This document shows, piece by piece, positions 8,235 to 18,658 of a stretch of 56,154 nt of DNA. Both the position numbers and the translations under genes were made by a program. The notes beneath the pieces are model-generated. The model did not search any database, was not told the DNA's origin, and worked only from the letters and a program-made list of their open reading frames with translations. The first letter of the stretch is position 1; each line of letters begins with the position of its first letter. The stretch is taken from assembly GCA_004297725.1 (NCBI GenBank), contig SCUS01000118.1:1-56154 (forward strand), given 5' to 3'. Source of the stretch: Myxococcaceae bacterium (GTDB lineage Bacteria; Myxococcota_A; Polyangia; Polyangiales; Ga0077539).

Positions 8235-9623
8235 GTGAGTGCGGTCGCGCATCGATGGTTCCCGGCGTTCGTCGCGTTTGGCCTCCTCGCGGGCTGCGGT
8301 CGCTCCCGGGCGCCGGCTTCCGCCCGGCCGCCCGACCGCCCGGTGGTCGATGCCGGTCGCGACAGCTTCATCCGTCACCCGCGGCGCCCGCTCGGCGGTT
8401 GCCCCGGCGCGTCGTCGACCTCGGTGGAAGCGGGCAGCCTGCACGGCGACACCGTGGCGGGCGCCGAGCGCTGGCTGGCGTCCGAGAGCCCGCACCGCCT
8501 GCCGTACGGTCTTCACCTGCACCCCGGCGCGGAGCTCACCATCGAGCCGTGCGCCCTGCTGCTGGTCGGAGCGGGGATGGAGGTCGTCGTCCACGGCGGG
8601 GCGACGCTCCGCGCCTCGACGGTGGCGGCGCGACCGATCCGCTTCGCGCGCCTCGACCCGGCGCACCCGTGGCAGGCCCTGGAACTGCGCGCGGACGTGC
8701 GGGTGGACAGCTCGATGGACGGGGTGATCCTGGAGGGTGGCGGCGCGGCGTCCACGGAGCGCGGGGTGACCGCCGCGACGATGCGGCTCGCCATGAGGGC
8801 CGGGCTGCGTGCCGCGGGGTTGACCATCGTCGACGGCGAGGCGTGGGGCGTGGCCCTCGTCGGCGACGGCCGCTTCGCGGACCGGGACGCGACCATCGAG
8901 CTTCGGGGGCTGCGCGGCGAAGGGGTCGTCACGGTGGAGGACGTCAACCGCGTCGCCGACCTCCCGCGGCTCGTGCTGCGGGACAACGCGAGCAACGACG
9001 TGCGGGTGGAGGCCAGGGTGCGGACCCTGAGCGCCGACGCGCGCTGGCGATCGCTGGGCGGAGGGGCCCGCTATCGGGTGCGCCCGGCCATGCACCTCGT
9101 CGTAGAGGGTGAGCGCTCGCCGACGCTCACGGTCGAGGCCGGCGCGCGGATCTCCTTCGGCGCGGATGCGGAGCTGGACGTGGGCTTCGGCGCCCCCGGC
9201 GCGCTGGTGGCGGAGGGTAGCGCCTTACTCCCGGTCGTATTCGACGGGGCCGAGGAGGGGCGCTGGGTCGGCGTCCAGATGGGGCCTCGCCTCGATGTGG
9301 CGCGCTCCCGGCTCGCCTTCGTTCGCATCGAGCACGCCGGGGCCCCGTCGGGCGTGGTGCTGCCCACCTGCGGGTGCCCGGGGGCTCACCCCGACGAGGC
9401 GATGCTCACCCTCCAGGGGGTCGACGCGCCCGACCTGCTGCGGTCCGCGAGCTTCGTCGACGGGCCGCCCGCGGGCTTCGCCGTCGTTCTTGCTGGAGAT
9501 TTCCCAGATTTTTCGATGGATCCGGTCGGAGCGAGAGCCGCGTCGGACTTTACGCGGTCGGGTGTTCGATGCCGAGCGAGCTCGCCCATGCGGCGTGGAC
9601 GTTGCGCAACGGGGAGCCCGTAG
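8235..9623 (+). CDS. Lipoprotein with beta-helix-like repeats, unknown function
   Basis: This 462-aa protein has a GTG start, a hydrophobic signal and a lipobox LLAGC, so it should be an anchored lipoprotein. The body alternates short beta-strands and turns (EVVVHGGATLRAS, VRVDSSMDGVILEGGGA, LTVEAGARISFGADAELDVG) as in right-handed parallel beta-helix proteins. This suggests a surface carbohydrate-binding or adhesive scaffold, but no catalytic motif is seen. The last 40 residues (after about 9490) change to a lower-GC, Arg/Ser-rich sequence unlike the rest. The C-terminus may therefore be altered by recombination or frameshift. The neighbour upstream is the divergent kinase. Confidence 0.6.
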   Translation: MSAVAHRWFPAFVAFGLLAGCGRSRAPASARPPDRPVVDAGRDSFIRHPRRPLGGCPGASSTSVEAGSLHGDTVAGAERWLASESPHRLPYGLHLHPGAELTIEPCALLLVGAGMEVVVHGGATLRASTVAARPIRFARLDPAHPWQALELRADVRVDSSMDGVILEGGGAASTERGVTAATMRLAMRAGLRAAGLTIVDGEAWGVALVGDGRFADRDATIELRGLRGEGVVTVEDVNRVADLPRLVLRDNASNDVRVEARVRTLSADARWRSLGGGARYRVRPAMHLVVEGERSPTLTVEAGARISFGADAELDVGFGAPGALVAEGSALLPVVFDGAEEGRWVGVQMGPRLDVARSRLAFVRIEHAGAPSGVVLPTCGCPGAHPDEAMLTLQGVDAPDLLRSASFVDGPPAGFAVVLAGDFPDFSMDPVGARAASDFTRSGVRCRASSPMRRGRCATGSP

Positions 9624-10379
9624 CACCGCAGGAATTCGATGAATTCGGGCATTCTACCGCTCGACGGCATAACTCTCGGCGGAGGGTCAAGCGTGATTTG
9701 GGTACTGCTCGGATGCTCAGAAGTCGGGTCGCCGGGCCTCCCTCCGACACCTCCTCGTCACTTGAGGGATCTTGCTGTCATTTCATGCCGTTGGAGGCAG
9801 GACGTAGCCTGTCCCTCTATGGAAACGCCCGGAATCGAGGAGTGGCTGGGCGCCGGGCGGTGGAGCCCGGGTCGCGGAGTGCAGCCGAGCCCGCGCGATT
9901 CCATGTAGAGCTCCAGTCCACATCGGGGGCCCTGGCGCAGGCTGAACGAATGTCTCTGTCTTGAAGGGTCCGGCAAACTGTCGCACCAAGGTTTTGCGCC
10001 GGGTGATGAGCCCCGGTCGGCGGCGGACGGAAGGCGCCGTCGCCAGGTGTTTCGGGAGGCCCTGAACCTCATCCCCTGACACGACCGGATACCTGTTTCC
10101 CTTTGCGGGGAGAATTGCAGGCGGCCGGACCGTGCTCGGGAGCGGTGGCGGTGGTTGGGAGCGCTTTGTGTCGAGGGCGAGGGCGCGGTCGGCGTCGCAG
10201 GGAGGCCTGCGTCCGGACATCGCCGGAAGCTCATCGGGTCGGCGGGCGATCGTTCCGCGGGACCGCCGCGGACTCGTCGGGTTCATTCGGGTGGGTGGCG
10301 TTGCGCCTTCGGGCGTCGCCGCCGGTGGTCGTCGATTCCCGGGCGTCGGACGCCCGCGGGGCAGTGTGGAGGAGGAGCG
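9624..10379 (+). other. Gene-poor interval of 756 bp
   Basis: No convincing gene is found. Short open frames exist on both strands but lack family features and coding bias. The first half is less GC-rich than its surroundings and contains a GAATTC-GAT-GAATTC repeat at about 9630-9650. The second half may be a long leader for the sigma-region-4-like gene. I see no tRNA, terminator with T-tract, or recognised riboswitch. Confidence 0.5.
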
Positions 10380-10901
10380 ATGTCGATGGAGGAACCGATC
10401 CAGGTGGGGCCCGAGGGCGCGGTGACGCTGGAGCTGCTGCGTGAAGCGCTCGGCGAGCTCACGCCCTCCGGCCGGTCCGCCCCCCCGCCTCCGCGGGGAC
10501 GATCGCGCACGATCTCCATGAAGCGGATGTCGAAGCGGGAGATGGTCCGGGCGCGGCAGGAGATCGACGGCTACGCGTACAACCGGCCGACGCACCGGGC
10601 CGACTGCCTCCACGGCGCGTTCGCGGCGCGGCCCTGTCCTTACGTGGCCTGTAAGTACCACCTCTTCCTGGAGGTGAACGCGCGCACCGGGAGCATCAAG
10701 ATGAACTTCGACGACAGGGAGCCCTGGGAGCTCAGCGAGACGTGCGCGCTCGACGTGGCCGATCGGGGCGGCGTCACCCTCGAGGAGGTGGGCGGCTGGC
10801 TCAACCTCACTCGCGAGCGGGTCCGCCAGCTGGAGGTCCACGCGCTGGGTCTGCTTCGCGGAGTCTCCGAGGCCGCCGAGCTCATGGACCTCTGCGACTG
10901 A
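10380..10901 (+). CDS. Sigma-70 region 4-like DNA-binding protein
   Basis: This 173-aa protein starts at 10380 with a strong GGAGGAG 3 nt upstream. The C-terminal 45 residues contain a sigma region 4-type helix-turn-helix (VTLEEVGGWLNLTRERVRQLE). The middle carries a conserved Cys-rich patch (DCLHG...RPCPYVACKYHL) that could bind metal. The N-terminus is a disordered, basic Pro/Arg segment. It lacks sigma regions 2 and 3, so it is not a complete sigma factor. It more likely acts as a transcriptional regulator binding a -35-like element. Its immediate neighbour is purH, 76 nt downstream, without obvious coupling. Confidence 0.75.
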   Translation: MSMEEPIQVGPEGAVTLELLREALGELTPSGRSAPPPPRGRSRTISMKRMSKREMVRARQEIDGYAYNRPTHRADCLHGAFAARPCPYVACKYHLFLEVNARTGSIKMNFDDREPWELSETCALDVADRGGVTLEEVGGWLNLTRERVRQLEVHALGLLRGVSEAAELMDLCD

Positions 10902-10977
10902 GCGTTCGCGCATCCGGGCTCGGGCCTCGGGGGTATAGTGCCGCCGCCGCAACGGTGCGGCTCCCCCGACAGGCGTC

Positions 10978-12552
10978 ATGACAACGATTCGTCGCGTTCT
11001 GGTCTCCGTCTCCAACAAGCACGGGCTTGCCGACTTCATCCGGATGCTCGCCTCGAAGGGCGCCGAGATCCTCTCCACCGGCGGCACCGCGAAGGTGCTG
11101 CGCGAGGCGGGGATCGCGGTCACCGACGTGAGCACCTACACGGGTTCGCCGGAGATCATGGACGGACGCGTGAAGACGCTGCACCCGCGGGTGCACGGCG
11201 GCATCCTGATGCGCGAGCTCGACGAAGACCGCACGGCGCTCGCCTCCATCGGGGGCGCCCCCATCGATCTCGTGGTGGTCAACCTCTACCCCTTCGAGGA
11301 GACGCTCCGGCGCGCCGGGGCCTCGCACGAAGACCTGGTGGAGAAGGTCGACATCGGCGGCCCCGCGATGGTGCGCGCCGCCGCCAAGAACCACGCGCGC
11401 GTCGCGGTGGTGGTCGACCCGGCGGACTACGCGAAGGTGCAGGCCGAGATCGCCGCCGACGGGGTCGTCTCGCACGCCACGCGGGTCGCCCTCGCGGCCA
11501 AGGCCTTCTCGCACACCGCGGCCTATGACGGCGCGATCGCGGGCTACCTCTCGAGCCTCGCCGACGACGGGGGACGCGACCGCTTCCCGCGCTCGCTGCA
11601 CCTCGGCTTCGAGCGCGCCTACTCGCTCCGCTACGGCGAGAACCCCCATCAGCAGGGCGCGTTCTACCGGGAGCGAGGGGCCATCGAGGGCACCCTCGGC
11701 CGCGCGGAGAGCCTCGGCTCCGGGGGGAAGGAGCTGTCGTTCAACAACCTCGTCGACGTCGACGCGGCGCTCGAGGCGGTGCGCGAGCACGACGTCCCCG
11801 CCGCGGTGGTGGTCAAGCACTGCAACCCCTGCGGCGTGGCCGTGGGCGCGACGCTGGAGGCATCCTATCGGGCCGCTCGGGAGGCCGACCCGGTGAGCGC
11901 GTTCGGGGGCATCGTGGCGCTCAACGACGTGGTCGACGAGGCGACCGCGAAGGCGCTGGCGGAGACCTTCCTCGAGGTCGTGGCGGCGCCAGGGTTCAGC
12001 GACGAGGCGCTGGCCGTCCTGCGGGCGCGGAAGAACCTCCGGCTGCTCTCGCTCGGCCGCTGGCTCCCGGCCGATCACCGTGCGACGGCGATGAAGCACG
12101 TGAGCGGCGGCCTGCTGGTGCAGGACCGCGACGCGACCGCGAAGGGCGAGGTGCGCAAGGGCCGCGTCGTGACGAGCCGCGCGCCCACCGAGGAGGAGCT
12201 GCGGGCGCTCACCTTCGCGTGGGCGGTGTGCAAGCACGTGAAGAGCAACGCCATCGTGCTGGCGCGCGGCGAAGAGGGCGTGCTCCGCACGGTGGGCGTC
12301 GGGGCCGGGCAGATGTCGCGGGTGATCTCGGTGGACATCGCGGCCCGCAAGGCCGGCGACCTCGCGGCCGGGAGCGTGCTGGCCTCGGACGCGTTCTTCC
12401 CCTTCCCGGACGGGCTCGAGCGCGCGGCGGAGGCCGGCGTGCGGGCTGTCGCGCAGCCCGGCGGGAGCGTGCGCGACGAGGAGGTCATCGCGGCGGCCAA
12501 CCGCGCCGACATCGCGATGGTGTTCACCGCGGTCCGGCACTTCCGTCACTGA
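10978..12552 (+). CDS. purH: Bifunctional AICAR formyltransferase/IMP cyclohydrolase
   Basis: This 524-aa protein has the full length of PurH, which catalyses the last two steps of IMP synthesis. The N-terminal IMP cyclohydrolase (MGS-like) domain shows RRVLVSVSNKHGL, the STGGTAK loop and GRVKTLHPRVHGG. The C-terminal AICAR transformylase domain has LRYGENPHQQ, VVVKHCNPCGVA, DPVSAFGGI, and ends with a typical VFTAVRHFRH. A TATAGT box lies at 10934-10939, 38 nt before the ATG. purF is found 12 kb downstream on the other strand, so purine genes are dispersed. Confidence 0.97.
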   Translation: MTTIRRVLVSVSNKHGLADFIRMLASKGAEILSTGGTAKVLREAGIAVTDVSTYTGSPEIMDGRVKTLHPRVHGGILMRELDEDRTALASIGGAPIDLVVVNLYPFEETLRRAGASHEDLVEKVDIGGPAMVRAAAKNHARVAVVVDPADYAKVQAEIAADGVVSHATRVALAAKAFSHTAAYDGAIAGYLSSLADDGGRDRFPRSLHLGFERAYSLRYGENPHQQGAFYRERGAIEGTLGRAESLGSGGKELSFNNLVDVDAALEAVREHDVPAAVVVKHCNPCGVAVGATLEASYRAAREADPVSAFGGIVALNDVVDEATAKALAETFLEVVAAPGFSDEALAVLRARKNLRLLSLGRWLPADHRATAMKHVSGGLLVQDRDATAKGEVRKGRVVTSRAPTEEELRALTFAWAVCKHVKSNAIVLARGEEGVLRTVGVGAGQMSRVISVDIAARKAGDLAAGSVLASDAFFPFPDGLERAAEAGVRAVAQPGGSVRDEEVIAAANRADIAMVFTAVRHFRH

Positions 12553-12562
12553 GTGACGGGGC

Positions 12563-12799
12563 CTACGGCGACACGCACGAGGCGAGCGCGAGAGAGGCCG
12601 TCGCGGTGGTGAGCAGCGCGTCTCGGCGCCCGGGCTGCAGCCGCGCGGCAAGGAGCAGCAGCGCCGTCGGGGCGAGCAGCGTGAGGAGCCATCCGAGCGC
12701 GGGCCCGCTCGTGGCGATGAGGCGCGCGCCGAGGGTGAGCCGCGAGAGCCAGAGCAGGAGGTTGAACGCGACCGTGAAGAGGACGACCCGCAGACCCAT
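12563..12799 (-). CDS. Small membrane protein, unknown
   Basis: This is a 78-aa open frame convergent with purH (10-nt gap). It has three hydrophobic stretches (VVLFTVAFNLLLWLSRL; a GPALGWLLTLLAPTALLLLAA segment; and ALLTTATASLALASCVSP), suggesting two or three membrane helices with a short basic loop (RLQPGRRD). No family is recognised and no clear ribosome site precedes the ATG at 12799. The hydrophobic pattern argues for a real gene. Confidence 0.5.
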   Translation of the reverse strand: MGLRVVLFTVAFNLLLWLSRLTLGARLIATSGPALGWLLTLLAPTALLLLAARLQPGRRDALLTTATASLALASCVSP

Positions 12800-12892
12800 G
12801 GATGCCCGGCTAGCACGCCCGCTCCGTGCGCCCCAAAGAAGCGGCGTCGCGCTGGCCCACAGGCGAGGCGTCTGGCAGCCTCGACGAGCGCG

Positions 12893-14188
12893 ATGATCCT
12901 GCGAGACCCGGTGCACGGCGTGGTGTCTTTCGAGGGCGAGAACGGGAGGGTTCTCCCGCGCCTCATCGACACCGTGGAGATGCAGCGCCTTCGGCGGGTG
13001 CGCGCGCTCGGCGTGGCGTCGATGGCGTTTCCCGGGGCGGAGCACTCGCGCTTCGCGCACGCGATCGGCGCGGCGCAGGTGATGGCCCGCTTCCTCGCGC
13101 GGGTCGAGCCGCTCGCGGCCGCGATGGGCTCGCCGCTCAGCGCCGTCGACCACGACGACGCCCTCGCCGCGGCGCTGCTCCACGACCTCGGGCACGGGCC
13201 GCTCTCTCACCTCTTCGAGGAGGTCTTCCCCGGCATGCACGCCCACGAGCTGTGGACGAGCGCCGCCATCCTCGACCCGGACACGGAGGTCCACCGCGCG
13301 CTCGCGGCGGCGGAGCCCGAGATGCCGTCGAGGGTCGAGCGCCTCGTCCACGGGGTACACCCGATGCCGCTCCTCGCGCGGGCGGTGTCGGGGATGCTCG
13401 ACGTCGACCGGTGCGACTACCTGCTGCGCGACTCGCACATGACCGGCACGCGCTACGGCCTCTTCGACCTCGACTGGCTCCTCCGGTCGCTGGCGCTCGA
13501 GCACGACGACCGCGGCCCGCGCCTCGCGGTGGAGGGCTCCAAGGGCCTCCCCGCGGTGGAGGGCTTCTTCCTCGCGCGCCTCTTCATGTACCAGCAGGTC
13601 TACTTCCACAAAGCCACGCGCGCGGCGGAGAGCGTGCTGCGCTCGACGTTTCGACGGCTCGCCGACCTCGTCGCCGACGGCCGCGTGCCCGCGGGCACCC
13701 CGGAGCCCATCGCGATGCTCGCGCGCGGCGAGCGCATCTCCACCCAGGCCTACCTCTCGCTCGACGACAACGCGCTCTGGCGCGCGGTGGACGCGTGGCG
13801 CGATGACCGCGATGACACCCTCGCGGGGCTGGCGGAGCGCTGCGGCCGACGCGACCTCTTCAAGACCGCCTCGCTCGACGACATCGACCCCGAGCTCGAC
13901 GCCTCGATCCAGCAGGAGCTGGAGGCCATCGTCGAGGCGCACGGCTACGACCCGCGGTACTTCGCCGCGCTCGACGTGGCCGAGGTGATGCCCTTCGAGG
14001 CGCCGCGCATCCCCGAGGAGGGGCTGCGCGTGGTGCACGCCCACCGCCCGGCGCAGGCGCTCGAGCACGCCTCGTTCATCATCGCGCGCATCGCGGACAC
14101 CTCCTTCGTTCGCCGGCGCCTCGTATTTCCTGCGGCGGTGCGCGAGGCCGTCACGGAAATGCTCGAGGCCCAGCGGCCCGGCCGCTGA
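12893..14188 (+). CDS. HD-domain phosphohydrolase (dGTPase/SAMHD1-like, COG1078)
   Basis: This 431-aa protein begins with DPVHGVVSFEG and QRLRRVRALG, then AEHSRFAHAIGAAQV and the HD pair in LLHDLGHGPLSH, followed by a distal Asp in MLDVDRCDYLLRDS. This is the conserved layout of COG1078 HD phosphohydrolases, related to dNTP triphosphohydrolases and SAMHD1. They are metal-dependent enzymes acting on nucleotides; the exact substrate is not evident. The gene stands alone between the convergent small membrane protein and an exported protein gene. The ATG at 12893 begins directly before the conserved N-terminal block. Confidence 0.9.
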   Translation: MILRDPVHGVVSFEGENGRVLPRLIDTVEMQRLRRVRALGVASMAFPGAEHSRFAHAIGAAQVMARFLARVEPLAAAMGSPLSAVDHDDALAAALLHDLGHGPLSHLFEEVFPGMHAHELWTSAAILDPDTEVHRALAAAEPEMPSRVERLVHGVHPMPLLARAVSGMLDVDRCDYLLRDSHMTGTRYGLFDLDWLLRSLALEHDDRGPRLAVEGSKGLPAVEGFFLARLFMYQQVYFHKATRAAESVLRSTFRRLADLVADGRVPAGTPEPIAMLARGERISTQAYLSLDDNALWRAVDAWRDDRDDTLAGLAERCGRRDLFKTASLDDIDPELDASIQQELEAIVEAHGYDPRYFAALDVAEVMPFEAPRIPEEGLRVVHAHRPAQALEHASFIIARIADTSFVRRRLVFPAAVREAVTEMLEAQRPGR

Positions 14189-14236
14189 TCGCCTTCCGCG
14201 TCGGCGGCGATGCCGTAGACTGCCGCCGGAGTCGAG

Positions 14237-15247
14237 ATGTCGCACCCCGCACGAAGCCTCTTGTTTACCCTGCTCTGTATTCCATCGGCGGCGCTCGCCG
14301 ACCCTCCGGCGGTGCCGGTGCCTGCGCCGGTGGCGCTGGAGGTGGGGGAGGGCAGCTCGCCGGGGCGGCTCCGCTTCGCGCTGCGCAACGTCACCGGCGC
14401 GCCCGTGGAGGTGGTCGCAGACCGCCGCCTGCTCTCCTTCGTCGCGACGCCGCCGGTTGTTCCGGCGGGGGTGCGTCGTCGTCGCACGGGGCGCCTCCCG
14501 CGCTGCGCCCACGACCAGCGACCGGCGATCAACGAGTTCTCGTCGCGGGTGATGCTGGAGCCCGGCCAGAGATACAGCGAGGAGATCGACGTCGACGACC
14601 TCTGCGGGCTGCGCGTGCCGGCGCTCGGGGCGCAGCCGCTGGAGTTCCACTACGGGTTCACGCCCCCGCGCCGCGGCCGCGCGTCGCACGCTCGATCGAT
14701 CGTCACCGACGAGCGCGCGGAGACCTTCGCGGACATCACGGCGGTCGCGCCGCCCTCGCTGGTCTCTGCCCGCGCTCCGGACGCAGCGGCCGAGGGCCCA
14801 TCCCGGGCGCTCCTCTCCCTGACCGCGCGCGGATCGAGCGCCTCCTCCGCGGCGGGGCTCCGCGTGTCGGTCACGCTGCGCAACCCCAGCGTGCAGGCGG
14901 TGTGGACCCTGCTGAGGCCGACGCAGTTCTCCTTCGTCGTGACCGACCCGGAGGGGCGCGAGGTGGCGTGCGACGCGCTGCTGCGACAGCCCGCGCCGCT
15001 GCGAGACCTCTTCGTCCGGCTGCCGGCGCGCGGTCGTCGCAGCTACACGCTGCTCCCGTCGATGCACTGCCCGGCGTCGACGTTCCAGAGCGCCGGAATC
15101 TACCGCGCCCGGGCGAGCTTCGAGAGCCGGGCCGACGGTGAGGCGTTCGGGATGCAGCGGGTGTTTACAGGGATCGCGGAGTCGGCGAGCGTGCCGCTCC
15201 GGGTGTCTCGGGGGCAGATCGTCCCCCAGCGTCCGCGGTACGAGTAG
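14237..15247 (+). CDS. Exported protein, unknown
   Basis: This 336-aa protein has a clear signal peptide (MSHPARSLLFTLL, cleavage after ALA-D). It then shows two similar beta-sandwich-like halves: FALRNVTGAPVEVVADRRLLSF near the N-terminus and VTLRNPSVQAVWTLLRP in the C-terminal half, each followed by an Arg/Cys-containing strand. This suggests a duplicated Ig-like domain in the periplasm. It is not recognised as a known family. A TAGACT box sits at 14216-14221, 15 nt before the ATG. The NtrC-type regulator begins 36 nt downstream and may be co-transcribed. Confidence 0.7.
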   Translation: MSHPARSLLFTLLCIPSAALADPPAVPVPAPVALEVGEGSSPGRLRFALRNVTGAPVEVVADRRLLSFVATPPVVPAGVRRRRTGRLPRCAHDQRPAINEFSSRVMLEPGQRYSEEIDVDDLCGLRVPALGAQPLEFHYGFTPPRRGRASHARSIVTDERAETFADITAVAPPSLVSARAPDAAAEGPSRALLSLTARGSSASSAAGLRVSVTLRNPSVQAVWTLLRPTQFSFVVTDPEGREVACDALLRQPAPLRDLFVRLPARGRRSYTLLPSMHCPASTFQSAGIYRARASFESRADGEAFGMQRVFTGIAESASVPLRVSRGQIVPQRPRYE

Positions 15248-15283
15248 TTTAGGGGTTGCTAGCCCCTCGGGGCGGAGGCTGAG

Positions 15284-16639
<1,356 letters not shown>

Positions 16640-16668
16640 GCCAGCGGACCTGAGGGGCGGGCGGCGCG

Positions 16669-17256
16669 CTACTCGCGCGGGGTGAAGTTGTAGCGCACCT
16701 CGGCGAGGGCGCAGCCGCCGCGCGAGGGGGGGAAGGACACGCGCATCAGCGCGGCCTTCACGCAGTTCACCAGCGGTCGGCTGCTCATGCCGGTGGAGAC
16801 CTGCACCGCGTCGAGGCGACCGCTGGTGTTGATCTTGAGCTGCGCCGTGAGGCCCCCGCGCAGCGCGGGGTTGGCGCGCAGCTCGCGCTCGTAGCAGGCG
16901 CGCATCGCGCCGTAGTTGGCCTGCGCGGTGCGCTGCACGCCGCCCGGGTCGGAGAGGGTGCCGGAGCACTCGGCCACATACCGGGTCACGTAACGGATGC
17001 GCGGGGGCCCGGCGTCCGGCGCGGGCCCGCTGTCGGGCACCTCGGGCGGCAGCTCGATGACCGCGCCGACGGAGGGGTTGGTCACGATGGGCGGGCCGGC
17101 GTCGCGGGCCACCGGAATCGAGACGGGCTGCGGCGTCGGCGCAGGCCGGGTGAGGGCGTAGATGCCGCCGCCTCCGCCGATCAGGAGCAGCAGTCCGATC
17201 GCGGCGTACTTCGCGTTGCCCCCGCCCGAGGTCGGGGGCTTCAAGCTGTCATTCAC
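16669..17256 (-). CDS. AgmX/TonB-like C-terminal domain membrane protein
   Basis: This 195-aa protein has a short cytosolic N-terminus, one membrane helix (about 16-35, AIGLLLLIGGGGGIYAL), a Pro-rich periplasmic spacer, and a C-terminal TonB-like fold. The C-terminal part matches the AgmX/PglI domain of myxobacteria: MRACYERELRANPALRGGL, then LKINTSGRLDAVQVSTGM, two cysteines and a closing VRYNFTPRE. Related domains occur in gliding and energy-transducing complexes. The GTG start at 17256 is chosen because GGAGGATT lies 6 nt upstream. Partner exbB/exbD genes are not in the window. Confidence 0.8.
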   Translation of the reverse strand: MNDSLKPPTSGGGNAKYAAIGLLLLIGGGGGIYALTRPAPTPQPVSIPVARDAGPPIVTNPSVGAVIELPPEVPDSGPAPDAGPPRIRYVTRYVAECSGTLSDPGGVQRTAQANYGAMRACYERELRANPALRGGLTAQLKINTSGRLDAVQVSTGMSSRPLVNCVKAALMRVSFPPSRGGCALAEVRYNFTPRE

Positions 17257-17317
17257 GTCGAGAATCCTCCATGACGAACCACGCGATCGAGGTGATAGCA
17301 CACCATTCCGAGCGCCC

Positions 17318-18511
17318 TCACCGCGCGGGCGCCTGCCACGGGCGCATCCCGCGGAAGGTCACCAGGGTCACGGAGTCGGGGAAGATCCGAGCCCGGTAGC
17401 TGCCCAGGTGGACGACCGCGCGGGCGGCGTTGTAGCCGACGGCGGCGACGCGCACCGGGCCGGGCTCGACGTCGAGGAGCGCGTAGGTGCCTAGGAGCGA
17501 CGTGCCGCGCTGCTCGCGGCTCAGGTCGGGGAGGGGGTTGGTGTCGTTTTCGGAGAAGTACACGACCGGGCCGTCCCAGGCGCGCCGGGGCGTGCTCTCG
17601 ACCGTCGCGTTGGCGAGCCGCACGTCGTCGCAGTCGTGGACCTCGCCGGCCAGCGCGCCGCGGCCGCGGGTGATGCCCGAGGTGAGCGTCGAGGTGGCGG
17701 GGATGGCGGTCCAGTCCGAGTTGGAGATCACGCGCGGGTTGAAGCGCACCGATCGGCCCATGACGCCGGTGGGCGCGGGCATCGCGTCGATCTCGGAGTT
17801 GAGCAGCACGAAGTTGTAGTCGTAGATGCGGTGCGACCAGAGCCCGGAGGCCTCGGTGTCGGCGGGGTCTCCCTCGGTGATCACGAGCAGCTCGGTCTCC
17901 GTCGGGATGTTCGAGAGCGTGTAGCCGCCGGTGCGGCGGGTGAAGAGCACGCGGTCGCGCGAGGGGCTGTACACGTCCTCCATGCCCGCCGCGGGGCTGG
18001 CGATGTCGCTGACGGTGGACCCCAGCATCTCGCCGGGGGTGCCGTCTTCGTTCACGCGGTGCACCGAGATCTTGATGTGCTGCGAGTCGCCGCCGTTGCC
18101 GAAGACCCGGACGTAGCCCCACATGGTGACGCGCTCGGAGGTGCCCGCGGTGGGGTAGCTGCCGGGCTGGAAGCACTGGAGGTTGGGCGCTCCGGGCGTG
18201 CCCGGGCGGCAGTACTCCCGGCGCTGGGTGTCATCGCAGTTGGTGCGCTCGAGCACATCGCGGCGGGGGGAGGGGGTCACGCATACCCCGCAGGTGTTGA
18301 CGGTGGTGCCGCGGCAGCCCGGGTTGGGAGCGCTACGACAGTACTCGTCGCCCGGCAGCCCGGCGGTGCCGCCGGCGTCGCTCGTCGCGCCGTCGCCCGG
18401 GGTCGGGCCGGTATCGGAGCCCGTGCCGGCATCGGTGGTCGTGGTGGTCGATGAGCCGCCACAGGCACACGCCAGCAGCAGGAATCCGAGATGAACGAGC
18501 GAGCGCCGCAT
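17318..18511 (-). CDS. Cys-rich lipoprotein, unknown
   Basis: This 397-aa lipoprotein starts at 18511, with GGAGG 4 nt before the ATG. The signal ends in a lipobox (LLLACACGG) and is followed by a Thr/Asp/Gly-rich linker typical of myxobacterial surface lipoproteins. A Cys-rich segment (about 55-110) may form disulfides, then two beta-rich repeats come (WGYVRVFGNGGDSQHIKISVHR; LAGEVHDCDDVRLANATVES). These resemble carboxypeptidase-regulatory-like folds that carry ligands or act as scaffolds. No catalytic motif is evident. A TACCGT box is at 18545-18550. Confidence 0.75.
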   Translation of the reverse strand: MRRSLVHLGFLLLACACGGSSTTTTTDAGTGSDTGPTPGDGATSDAGGTAGLPGDEYCRSAPNPGCRGTTVNTCGVCVTPSPRRDVLERTNCDDTQRREYCRPGTPGAPNLQCFQPGSYPTAGTSERVTMWGYVRVFGNGGDSQHIKISVHRVNEDGTPGEMLGSTVSDIASPAAGMEDVYSPSRDRVLFTRRTGGYTLSNIPTETELLVITEGDPADTEASGLWSHRIYDYNFVLLNSEIDAMPAPTGVMGRSVRFNPRVISNSDWTAIPATSTLTSGITRGRGALAGEVHDCDDVRLANATVESTPRRAWDGPVVYFSENDTNPLPDLSREQRGTSLLGTYALLDVEPGPVRVAAVGYNAARAVVHLGSYRARIFPDSVTLVTFRGMRPWQAPAR

Positions 18512-18658
18512 GGAACCTCCGATGCCTCGACACGAAGCGCGCGGACGGTAGCAGACACCTTCAACCCTTGAACAGGTGCTGCATGAGCCGCAGCAGACAG
18601 CGGTCGTTCGCGCAGGAAGGTTGAGGCTCCTCGCCGCGGGGTGATAGCGTCTCGACCC

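Noticed and set aside
9630..9650. GAATTC-GAT-GAATTC as a regulatory palindrome
   Set aside because: GAATTC is itself palindromic, so the small hairpin is expected by chance and has no link to a start.
9374..9964. Open frame of 196 codons over the end of the beta-helix lipoprotein gene
   Set aside because: No family match or ribosome site, and the composition is mixed; noted only as a possible alternative frame for the lipoprotein's lost C-terminus.
9758..10234. Minus-strand open frame in the gene-poor interval
   Set aside because: No motif, no ribosome site and no homology recognised; probably non-coding.
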